A DNA stretch of 5,976 nucleotides, taken from contig CANQOU010000080.1 of NCBI GenBank assembly GCA_947625565.1, forward strand, positions 1-5,976. The letters are read 5' to 3'. The notes under the pieces are model-generated. The model ran no database searches, had not been told where the DNA came from, and saw nothing but the letters and a program-made list of their open reading frames with translations. A program made the translations under genes and the position numbers. Source of the DNA: an uncultured Clostridia bacterium. GTDB taxonomy: Bacteria > Bacillota > Clostridia > TANB77 > CAG-508. Shown piece after piece: positions 1-5,711 of the stretch. Within the stretch, counting starts at the first letter, position 1, and each line of letters opens with the position of its first letter.

Positions 1-642
1 GGAATTCCAAATGGTAGAGATTTTAAAGCAGCACAAACAGGAGGACCATCAGGAGGATGTATACCAAAAGAACATTTGGATACGCCAATTGAATATGAAT
101 CTTTAAAGAGTATCGGTTCTATGATGGGGTCTGGTGGTTTAATTGTTATGGATGATACAAAATGTATGGTAAGTTTAGCAAAATTCTATCTAGAATTTAC
201 GGTAAGTGAAAGCTGTGGAAAATGTACACCTTGTAGAATTGGAACAAAAAGAATGCTTGAAATATTAGAAAAACTATGTGATGGAAAAGGAACTAAAGAA
301 GATATATCAAAACTTGAAAAATTGGCAATCAATATTCAAAAATCAAGTATTTGTGGACTAGGACAAAGTGCACCAAATCCTGTTATTAGTACATTAAAAT
401 ATTTTAGAGATGAATTTGAAGAACATGCAGTTGATAAAGTTTGTAGAGCATTAGAATGTAAAGCAATGGCTAAAATTAAAATTGACCCAGAAAAATGTAA
501 AGGCTGTGGTTTATGCCAAAAAAATTGTCCAGTTTCTGCAATCGAAGGAGAAGGACGAGACAAAAGAATAATAAATCAAGAAAAATGCATCAAATGTGGT
601 ACTTGCTTAACAACTTGTCCATTTAAAGCAATTGGAAATTAA
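1..642 (+). CDS. hydB: NuoF-like subunit of [FeFe]-hydrogenase (HydB/HndC), C-terminal part, 5' truncated by window
   Basis: The reading frame is open from base 1 to the TAA at 640-642, giving 213 visible residues; the start lies before the window. This is the flavin/NAD(P)H-handling subunit of soluble multimeric [FeFe]-hydrogenases, related to complex I NuoF; the flavin- and nucleotide-binding part is upstream and not seen. Visible motifs, numbered from the first codon: GGPSGGC at 14-20; the NuoF-type [4Fe-4S] motif SCGKCTPCR (C72, C75, C78) with its fourth cysteine at C118 in SSICGLG; a CRALEC pair (C148, C153) where relatives I recall read CPAGVC; and a C-terminal two-cluster ferredoxin domain (C166, C169, C172, C176 and C196, C199, C202, C206). 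That added ferredoxin domain fits HydB/HndC better than respiratory NuoF. The hydA gene follows after 12 bases. A TTG at 76 gives an apparent start but is internal, because the conserved GGPSGGC motif lies before it. Confidence 0.93.
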   Translation, partial: GIPNGRDFKAAQTGGPSGGCIPKEHLDTPIEYESLKSIGSMMGSGGLIVMDDTKCMVSLAKFYLEFTVSESCGKCTPCRIGTKRMLEILEKLCDGKGTKEDISKLEKLAINIQKSSICGLGQSAPNPVISTLKYFRDEFEEHAVDKVCRALECKAMAKIKIDPEKCKGCGLCQKNCPVSAIEGEGRDKRIINQEKCIKCGTCLTTCPFKAIGN

Positions 643-654
643 GGAGGAAAACAA

Positions 655-2406
655 ATGAAAGAAGATTTAATCAGCTTAACTATTGACAATCAAAAAGTTC
701 AAGTAAAAAAAGGCACAACAATATTACAAGCTGCAAAACAAGCAGGAATAGACATTCCAACACTATGCTATTTAAAGGATATAAATGAAGTAGGAGAATG
801 TAGAATGTGTATTGTCGAAATTGAAGGAAGAAGAGGATTTGCAACATCTTGCATTCAAAAAGCAGAAGAAGGAATGGTTGTACATACAAATACACCAGAA
901 GTATTAGAAGCAAGAAGAGTTGTGTTAGATTTAATTATTTCCAACCATAAAATTGATTGTTTAAAGTGTATCCGTTCAGAAAACTGCGAATTACAATCAT
1001 TAGCAAGAAAATTTAACATTTTAGATGTTGAATTTCCAGGAGAAATGGTAGAACATGAAATAGATGATGATTCTCCTTCAATAGTACGAGATTTTAACAA
1101 ATGTATTCTTTGTAGGAGATGTGTAGCTACTTGTAAAAATGTACAAGGTATTGGAGCACTTGCTTGTGTCAATAGGGGATTTGAATCTAGTGTTTCTACT
1201 GTAGGAAATAATAGTTTAAATGACGTAAACTGCACATTCTGTGGCCAATGTATTCAAAGCTGTCCAACAGGTGCATTACATGAAAAAGAAACAATCAATG
1301 AAGTATGGGAAAAATTAAAAGATAAAGATACATATGTTGTAGTACAAACAGCACCTGCTGTTAGAGTTGCATTAGGTGAAGAATTTGGAATGAAAATAGG
1401 TACAAATGTAACAGGCAAAATGGTAACAGCATTAAAAAGAATTGGATTTGACAAAGTATTTGATACAAATACAGGTGCAGATTTTACCATTATGGAAGAA
1501 GCAAATGAATTTATTGAGAGATTTAAAGAAAATGATAATATTCCAATGATTACATCTTGCTCTCCTGGCTGGGTAAAATATATAGAAATGAATTATCCAG
1601 AATTATTACCACATTTGTCAACTTGTAAATCACCTCATCAAATGTTTGGAGCATTGATAAAATCATATTTTGCTAAAAAAGAGGGAATAGATCCAAGTAA
1701 AATTTATGTAGTTTCAGTTATGCCTTGCATTGCAAAAAAATTCGAGAGACAAAGACCAGAAATGAAAGTAAACGATCTTTCAGATGTTGATAATGTAATC
1801 ACAACAAGAGAACTTGCTAGAATGATAAAACAAGCCAATATTGATTTTACAAAATTAGAAGATACAACATTTGATAATCCTATGGGAGAAGCAACAGGTG
1901 CAGGAGCAATTTTTGGAGTAACAGGTGGAGTAATGGAGGCAGCTTTAAGAACAGCCCAAGACATATTGACAGGAAAAGATTTAGAGAAAATCAATTTTGA
2001 ACAAGTTCGTGGTGCAGAAGGAATAAAAAAAGCAACTATTACTATTGATGGAAAAGAAATAAAAGTTGTTGCAGCAAGTGGACTATCAAATGCTAGAACA
2101 ATATTAGAAGAAATAAAATCAAGAAAAGCAGACTACCAATTTGTTGAGATAATGGCATGTCCAAGTGGTTGCATTATGGGAGGAGGGCAACCAATTAAGA
2201 GCTCAAAAATTCGTAGTGAAGTTGATGTAAGAAAATTAAGAGCAGATGCATTATATGATATTGATGAGAAAAGCCATATAAGGAAATCACATGAAAATCC
2301 AATCTTAAAAACAATATACGAAGAATATTTAGAAAAACCAGGCAGTTACAGAGCTCATAAATTATTACATACAACATATAAAGAAAGAGAAAAATATAAA
2401 ATTTAG
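655..2406 (+). CDS. hydA: [FeFe]-hydrogenase catalytic subunit (HydA/HndD type), 583 aa
   Basis: Cytoplasmic iron hydrogenase subunit that reduces protons to H2 (or the reverse) at the H-cluster, probably in a bifurcating complex with the upstream HydB. Domains: N-terminal [2Fe-2S] (C38, C49, C52, C66); His-Cys [4Fe-4S] (H98, C102, C105, C111); two [4Fe-4S] clusters (C150, C153, C156, C160; C193, C196, C199, C203); H-domain with TSCSPGW (300-306), MPCIAKKFE (356-364) and MACPSGC followed by GGGQP (500-513); C-terminal small-subunit region ending PGSYRAHKLLHT. Length and order match the 574-aa Clostridium pasteurianum CpI and the HndD class. With a constant offset of 3 to CpI, the proton path is kept (C302, E282, E285, S322, R289), but S303 stands where CpI has cubane ligand C300, and H328 where CpI has Q325. 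The start is ATG 655 with AGGAGG at 642-647. upp follows after 11 bases. Confidence 0.97.
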   Translation: MKEDLISLTIDNQKVQVKKGTTILQAAKQAGIDIPTLCYLKDINEVGECRMCIVEIEGRRGFATSCIQKAEEGMVVHTNTPEVLEARRVVLDLIISNHKIDCLKCIRSENCELQSLARKFNILDVEFPGEMVEHEIDDDSPSIVRDFNKCILCRRCVATCKNVQGIGALACVNRGFESSVSTVGNNSLNDVNCTFCGQCIQSCPTGALHEKETINEVWEKLKDKDTYVVVQTAPAVRVALGEEFGMKIGTNVTGKMVTALKRIGFDKVFDTNTGADFTIMEEANEFIERFKENDNIPMITSCSPGWVKYIEMNYPELLPHLSTCKSPHQMFGALIKSYFAKKEGIDPSKIYVVSVMPCIAKKFERQRPEMKVNDLSDVDNVITTRELARMIKQANIDFTKLEDTTFDNPMGEATGAGAIFGVTGGVMEAALRTAQDILTGKDLEKINFEQVRGAEGIKKATITIDGKEIKVVAASGLSNARTILEEIKSRKADYQFVEIMACPSGCIMGGGQPIKSSKIRSEVDVRKLRADALYDIDEKSHIRKSHENPILKTIYEEYLEKPGSYRAHKLLHTTYKEREKYKI

Positions 2407-2417
2407 GAGGAATTTAT

Positions 2418-3044
2418 ATGGAACCAATAGTATTAGAAAACTCACTAATTAAACACAAGCTTGCTGTCATTAGAAACAAAAACACAGGTACAAAAGAATT
2501 TAGAGAGATTATAGGAGAAATTGCAACTTTGCTATGTTATGAAGCTATGAAAGATGCAAAATTAAGTAAAGTAAAAATCGAAACACCAATCTGCGAAATG
2601 GAAGCTGAAATGTTAGATGAAAATCAATATGCATTTGTTCCAATATTAAGAGCAGGAACAGGAATGTTAGATGGACTAATAAATGTTATTCCAAATGCAA
2701 AAATAGGTCATATCGGATTATATAGAAATGAAGAAACACTAAAACCTGTAAAATATTATTATAAAATGCCAAAAGATATTCAAAATAGGGAAGTAATAGT
2801 ATTAGACCCTATGCTTGCAACAGGTGGTTCTGCTGTAGATGCAATAACTATGCTAAAAGAAGATGGAGTAAAACACATTAAATTTTTATCAATTATATCT
2901 GCTCCAGAAGGAATAAGGAAATTATCTGAGATTCATCCAGATGTCCAATTATATACTGCATGTATTGATAAATCATTAAATGATGTTGGATATATTGTTC
3001 CTGGATTGGGAGACGCAGGAGATAGAATATTTGGAACAAAATAA
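2418..3044 (+). CDS. upp: Uracil phosphoribosyltransferase, 208 aa
   Basis: Makes UMP from uracil and PRPP in pyrimidine salvage, in the cytoplasm. The 208-residue length is normal for the family. Visible motifs: YAFVPILRAGTGMLDG near residues 71-86; the PRPP-binding loop VIVLDPMLATGGSAV at 126-140; and the C-terminal uracil-binding stretch IVPGLGDAGDRIFGTK at 193-208. The start ATG 2418 is preceded by AGGAGG at 2405-2410, which overlaps the TAG stop of hydA, so the gene is almost certainly translated from the hydrogenase transcript. I see no promoter of its own in the 11-base gap. A hairpin terminator begins 5 bases after its stop, making it the last gene of the operon. I know of no biochemical link between uracil salvage and hydrogenase, so the pairing is probably incidental. 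Confidence 0.97.
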   Translation: MEPIVLENSLIKHKLAVIRNKNTGTKEFREIIGEIATLLCYEAMKDAKLSKVKIETPICEMEAEMLDENQYAFVPILRAGTGMLDGLINVIPNAKIGHIGLYRNEETLKPVKYYYKMPKDIQNREVIVLDPMLATGGSAVDAITMLKEDGVKHIKFLSIISAPEGIRKLSEIHPDVQLYTACIDKSLNDVGYIVPGLGDAGDRIFGTK

Positions 3045-3049
3045 TAAAT

Positions 3050-3091
3050 AAAGACATGTATTGTAGAAAAATTACAGCACATGTCTTTTTT
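3050..3091 (+). terminator. Rho-independent terminator after upp, possibly bidirectional
   Basis: AAAGACATGT (3050-3059) pairs perfectly with ACATGTCTTT (3079-3088), and the T run continues to 3091 (six T in all). The 19-base interior can pair further through TGTA (3062-3065) and TACA (3073-3076). It ends the hydB-hydA-upp transcript. Read on the minus strand the same stem is followed by a T-rich stretch (ATTTATTAT), so it could also stop the small minus-strand gene that converges from the right. Confidence 0.85.
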
Positions 3092-3101
3092 AATAATATA
3101 A

Positions 3102-3206
3102 CTAGTTATTGCAGTTTTGATTATTTCTTTGATTTTCATTATTATTGCTGTTATTTTTATTATTTTTGTTATTCTTATTATTTTTGTTGTTATTATTTTC
3201 TGACAT
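3102..3206 (-). CDS. Small Asn-rich protein of unknown function, 34 aa, possibly sporulation-expressed
   Basis: I do not recognise a named family. On the minus strand, ATG at 3206-3204 opens a 34-codon frame ending in TAG at 3104-3102. Of 34 residues 21 are Asn, with four NNK-like units, a few Gln, Glu and Ser, one Cys near the C-terminus (residue 32), and no hydrophobic core, signal peptide or membrane segment, so it is probably disordered. Support for a real gene: GGAGG (complement of 3215-3219) lies 8 bases before the ATG; a sigma-G-like promoter sits at the right distance; and the gene lies tail to tail with upp, sharing its hairpin. The frame also extends upstream to an ATG at 3287, but that start would place the ribosome binding site and promoter inside the gene, so the short form is preferred. 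A small hydrophilic spore-interior or coat-associated protein is an inference from promoter and composition only. Confidence 0.7.
   Translation of the reverse strand: MSENNNNKNNKNNKNNKNNSNNNENQRNNQNCNN
3138..3197 (-). repeat. Asn/Lys codon repeat inside the small gene
   Basis: Residues 4-23 of the 34-aa protein are a low-complexity tract of Asn with Lys at every third place. In the minus-strand DNA it is a run of AAT/AAC codons broken by AAA/AAG, with an imperfect period of 9 bases (Lys-Asn-Asn). AAT and AAC are mixed rather than uniform, which suggests selection on the protein rather than simple slippage. Tracts of this kind may still vary in length between strains. Confidence 0.7.
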
Positions 3207-3236
3207 GAAAAGCACCTCCATTTCATTATCTAATTT

Positions 3237-3265
3237 TAGTATGTCAACATTTAAAAAAAATATAC
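3237..3265 (-). promoter_or_regulatory. Candidate sigma-G-type (late forespore) promoter for the small Asn-rich gene
   Basis: On the minus strand GTATA (complement of 3261-3265) is followed after exactly 17 bases by CATACTA (complement of 3237-3243). This matches the Bacillus sigma-G pattern GHATR - 17/18 - CATNHTA at every defined position. Transcription would begin near 3230, leaving a leader of about 24 bases that contains the GGAGG and ends at ATG 3206. The match to sigma-E (CATACA-T type -10) is poorer. A TTGACA lies nearby (complement of 3242-3247), but no TATAAT-like element stands 16-18 bases from it. The assignment is from sequence only. Confidence 0.55.
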
Positions 3266-3275
3266 ATAAAATAGA

Positions 3276-3304
3276 TTGAAAAAACACAAAATACGTGATA
3301 TGAT
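3276..3304 (+). promoter_or_regulatory. Sigma-A promoter for murD
   Basis: TTGAAA (3276-3281), a 17-base spacer and TATGAT (3299-3304), with an extended -10 TG at 3296-3297. An A/T tract (3251-3263) lies just upstream of the -35 and may act as an UP element. The predicted start is near 3311, about 35 bases before the murD ATG. The promoter is back to back with the minus-strand sigma-G-like promoter; their -35 elements are about 10 bases apart. Confidence 0.75.
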
Positions 3305-3326
3305 GTAATAAGTAAATTTAAACTTT

Positions 3327-3362
3327 AGAAGGGACTGAATGAAAAATGTACCAAAAAAATGA
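3327..3362 (+). other. murD ribosome binding site with an overlapping 7-codon out-of-frame ORF
   Basis: AGAAGGG (3327-3333) is the only Shine-Dalgarno-like sequence before murD. It is 12 bases from the murD ATG (3346), which is long, but only 5 bases from another ATG at 3339. That ATG opens a different frame of seven codons (MKNVPKK) ending in TGA at 3360-3362, overlapping the murD start. A TGA at 3340-3342 in the murD frame excludes an upstream murD start. The tiny ORF may be chance or may tune murD translation. Confidence 0.35.
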
Positions 3363-4749
3363 AAAGCTGGAAGAATTTAATAATTTTATTCGCTTTCGCA
3401 AAGTAGCTGTCATTGGTTTAGGAGTTAGTAATATTCCATTGCTAGACTATTTATACCAAAAACAAGCAACGGTTACCGTGTTCGATAATCGAAATATAGA
3501 TGATATTCCAACAGAAATTATGAATAAAATTTCAAATTATGGATTTACATATTCATTTGGAGAAAATGCCTTAGAAAAATTACAAAATTTTGCTGTTATT
3601 TTTCGCTCTCCTAGTTGTTTACCAACTAAAATAGAATTAGATAGAGAAGCTAAAAATGGTGCTATAGTTACAACAGAAGTTGAATTATTTATGAAAATGT
3701 GTCCTGCAAAAGTAATAGGAGTTACAGGTAGTGACGGAAAAACAACTACAACAAGTTTAATTTATGCAATTTTGCAAAATGCTGGATATCATACATTTTT
3801 AGGTGGAAATATAGGAACACCACTATTTACTAAATTACCTGAAATAACTAAAGACGATATAGTTGTTCTAGAATTAAGTAGTTTTCAATTGATGGGAATG
3901 GATATTAGCCCAGATATTGCAGTTATTACTAATATAACACCAAATCATTTAAATATTCATAAAGATTATGAGGAATATATTTATGCCAAGAAAAATATTT
4001 TTAAATATCAAAATGAAAATGGAATTTTAGTATTAAATTATGATAATGAAATAACAAGAAACTGCAGTGATGAAGCAAATGGAAAAGTAATATTTTTTAG
4101 TAGCAATCACAAATTAGAAAACGGATACATTGTTGACGAGAATGTTATAAAATTTTGTCAAGATAAAATTAGGAGACATATTTTACATACCGATGAGGTA
4201 ATTTTAAGAGGAAAACACAATTATGAAAATATTGCTACTGCACTTGCAGCAACCGAAGGTTTAGTAAATTTAGAATCAGCTATTGAAACAATAAAAGAAT
4301 TTGCTCCAGTAGCACATAGAATAGAATTTGTTAGAGATATTTCAGGAGTACAATGGTATAATGATTCTAGTAGTTCTTCACCTACAAGAACTACTGCAGG
4401 AATATATGCATTTGAAAAAGAACCGATTGTTTTAATTGCTGGAGGATATGATAAAAACTTAGATTATACAAACTTAGCAAAACCGATACTTGAAAAAGTG
4501 ACTACTTTAATTTTAATGGGGCAAACATCTGGAAAGATTTTTGATGCAGTAAGACAAGAAATGGAAAATCAAAATAAAAGCATCCCAATTTATTTTGCAA
4601 ATGATTTAGACCAAGCAATTGCATTGGCTAATAAATATGCAAGGTCAGGAGATGTAGTATTATTTTCACCTGCTAGTGCGAGTTTTGATATGTTCAAAAA
4701 TGCAGTCGAGAGGGGAGAAAAATTCAAAGAAAAAGTAAATAAATTATAA
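3346..4749 (+). CDS. murD: UDP-N-acetylmuramoyl-L-alanine--D-glutamate ligase (MurD), 467 aa
   Basis: Cytoplasmic ATP-dependent ligase that adds D-Glu to UDP-MurNAc-L-Ala in peptidoglycan precursor synthesis. The N-terminal Rossmann-type domain opens with KVAVIGLGVSN (19-29). The central domain has the P-loop GVTGSDGKTTTTS (125-137), ELSSFQL (176-182), NITPNHLNIH (196-205) and the AKK around K215, where the family has its carbamylated lysine. The C-terminal domain has GKHNYENIATALAA (289-302), WYNDSSSSSPTRTTAG (337-352), LIAGGYDKN (363-371) and SPASASFDMF (441-450). Length is slightly above the usual 450. The motif at 339-347 has serines where Escherichia coli and Bacillus have NDSKATN; from memory, clostridial MurDs often read NDSIASSPT, so this is probably a lineage form. 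The start at 3346 keeps the conserved N-terminal motif. The gene has its own promoter and terminator and stands outside a division/cell-wall cluster. Confidence 0.95.
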   Translation: MYQKNEKLEEFNNFIRFRKVAVIGLGVSNIPLLDYLYQKQATVTVFDNRNIDDIPTEIMNKISNYGFTYSFGENALEKLQNFAVIFRSPSCLPTKIELDREAKNGAIVTTEVELFMKMCPAKVIGVTGSDGKTTTTSLIYAILQNAGYHTFLGGNIGTPLFTKLPEITKDDIVVLELSSFQLMGMDISPDIAVITNITPNHLNIHKDYEEYIYAKKNIFKYQNENGILVLNYDNEITRNCSDEANGKVIFFSSNHKLENGYIVDENVIKFCQDKIRRHILHTDEVILRGKHNYENIATALAATEGLVNLESAIETIKEFAPVAHRIEFVRDISGVQWYNDSSSSSPTRTTAGIYAFEKEPIVLIAGGYDKNLDYTNLAKPILEKVTTLILMGQTSGKIFDAVRQEMENQNKSIPIYFANDLDQAIALANKYARSGDVVLFSPASASFDMFKNAVERGEKFKEKVNKL

Positions 4750-4775
4750 GAAGCAAAAGTTTTTGCTTCTTTTTT
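4748..4775 (+). terminator. Rho-independent terminator overlapping the murD stop
   Basis: AAGAAGCAAA (4748-4757) pairs with TTTGCTTCTT (4762-4771) around an AGTT loop, and the T run spans 4770-4775 (six T). The stem begins inside the murD TAA (4747-4749). It should separate murD from yabP. Confidence 0.9.
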
Positions 4776-4836
4776 AGTTCTAAACAAGACAACCTTAGAA
4801 TATTATATAACATAATTAAGTTAAGGAGGCAATAAT

Positions 4837-5136
4837 ATGACGATAGATGAAAGGAAAACTATAAATACAAATATTATTCAAAACATAATTTTAGAGAATA
4901 GAGAAAAGCTAACTATATCAGGAGTTAATGATGTATTAAGCTTTGATGACCAGGTTGTTGTTCTTGAAACAGAATTAGGTTTGTTAACAGTAAAAGGAGA
5001 AAATATAAGAGTAAATAAATTAAGTATTGATACATCTGAAGTAATTTTAGAAGGAAATATTTCATATATTGCATATAGCGATAAAAATCAAGAAAAAGTA
5101 AAAAATACAAGTTTGATTAGCAAAATTTTTAAATAG
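4837..5136 (+). CDS. yabP: Sporulation protein YabP, 99 aa
   Basis: Small sporulation protein, made in the mother cell under sigma-E in Bacillus subtilis, where together with YabQ it is needed for normal spore cortex formation; its molecular role is not settled. The sequence has the family pattern: the beta-rich core from KLTISGVNDVLSFDD (24-38) through VVLETELGLLTVKGENIRV (41-59), then KLSIDTSEVILEG (61-73), and a short basic tail ending SKIFK. The 99-residue length is close to the 100 aa of the Bacillus protein as I recall it. No signal peptide or membrane segment is seen. ATG 4837 follows AAGGAGG at 4823-4829. The gap to yabQ is 12 bases, so the two are co-transcribed. The murD terminator upstream implies a promoter in 4776-4822, but no clean sigma-A or sigma-E match is visible there. 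Usually an S4-domain gene (yabO/rqcP) precedes yabP; here murD does. Confidence 0.9.
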   Translation: MTIDERKTINTNIIQNIILENREKLTISGVNDVLSFDDQVVVLETELGLLTVKGENIRVNKLSIDTSEVILEGNISYIAYSDKNQEKVKNTSLISKIFK

Positions 5137-5148
5137 ACGGAGGAAAAA

Positions 5149-5622
5149 ATGATTACAAATCAAGCATATACATTTATAATTTTTATTTTCGTAGGAATGA
5201 TTATAGGCATTTTATTTGATTTTTTTAGAATATTAAGAAAGACAATAAAAACAAAAGATACTGTAACATATATTGAAGATATCCTATTTTGTATATTAAC
5301 AGGTATTATTTTGATATATTCAATATTTACTTTTAATAGTGGAGAAATCAGAATATACTTATTTATAGGCTTACTATTTGGTATTATAATTTATATGCTA
5401 AGTATCAGCAAGTATTTTGTAAAGATTAATGTATTTTTACTTACTCAAATGATTTCTATCACAAAAAAGATTATAAAGATATTTAATATACCTATAAGAT
5501 TCATAAAAAGGAGTATAAATAAGCTATCTAAGCCAATTTCATTTGTTATAATAAATGTGAGAAAAAGTTTGTCAAAAATTCAAATAAAACCACATTACTT
5601 GAAAAAAAAATCAACAAATTGA
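5149..5622 (+). CDS. yabQ: Spore cortex biosynthesis membrane protein YabQ, 157 aa
   Basis: Integral membrane protein of the YabQ family; in Bacillus subtilis it localises to the membranes around the forespore and is required for cortex assembly. Visible here: a membrane segment at about 7-25 ending in the family-typical FDFFRILRK (23-31), a second at 42-62 (IEDILFCILTGII), a third at 67-84 and possibly a fourth at 90-105, then a long Lys/Ile-rich basic tail (106-157) that should lie in the cytoplasm. Position between yabP and divIC is the strongest confirmation, since sequence conservation in this family is low. ATG 5149 has GGAGG at 5139-5143, 5 bases upstream. The next gene begins 89 bases later. 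Confidence 0.87.
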   Translation: MITNQAYTFIIFIFVGMIIGILFDFFRILRKTIKTKDTVTYIEDILFCILTGIILIYSIFTFNSGEIRIYLFIGLLFGIIIYMLSISKYFVKINVFLLTQMISITKKIIKIFNIPIRFIKRSINKLSKPISFVIINVRKSLSKIQIKPHYLKKKSTN

Positions 5623-5663
5623 TAAAAAAATGTCATAAAATAGAAGGATTTTTGATAAAAAAA
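5619..5663 (+). repeat. 12-base direct repeat between yabQ and divIC
   Basis: TTGATAAAAAAA occurs at 5619-5630 (overlapping the yabQ TGA) and again at 5652-5663, 33 bases apart, about three helical turns. In such AT-rich DNA chance is a real possibility. The 89-base gap otherwise holds only the divIC ribosome binding site and no convincing promoter. Confidence 0.3.
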
Positions 5664-5711
5664 GAGAATAATATAAATATAGGAATTTGAAAAATAGAGA
5701 GAAGGATACTG

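Noticed and set aside
76..642. A 188-aa ORF starting at TTG 76 as a complete gene
   Set aside because: The same frame is open to base 1 and encodes the conserved GGPSGGC motif upstream, so 76 is internal to a truncated hydB.
336..1994. Minus-strand ORFs opposite hydB and hydA (for example 336-563, 855-1235, 1704-1994)
   Set aside because: They are antisense shadows of well-identified coding sequence, with unfamiliar composition and no ribosome binding site or promoter that I could see.
3121..3200. The repetitive T/A-rich stretch as a CRISPR array or other non-coding repeat element
   Set aside because: There are no regular repeats with distinct spacers; the pattern is explained by Asn/Lys codons of the small minus-strand gene.
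3238..3247. TTGACA on the minus strand (complement of 3242-3247) as a vegetative -35 for the small gene
   Set aside because: No TATAAT-like element lies 16-18 bases downstream; the only similar hexamers are 11-13 bases away. The overlapping CATACTA fits the sigma-G-like reading better.
3102..3287. A 61-aa minus-strand version of the small gene, starting at 3287
   Set aside because: The extra N-terminal part has no visible ribosome binding site and would contain the promoter and GGAGG that serve the ATG at 3206.
5614..5641. CATAAAAT (5634-5641) as a sigma-E -10 for divIC
   Set aside because: The -10 fits the consensus, but the only possible -35 (ACAAATT, 5614-5620) is a poor match, and such strings are expected by chance in this AT-rich gap.
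5652..5677. TTGATA...TATAAA as a sigma-A promoter for divIC
   Set aside because: The spacer is only 14 bases, too short for a normal sigma-A promoter, and no better pair was found.
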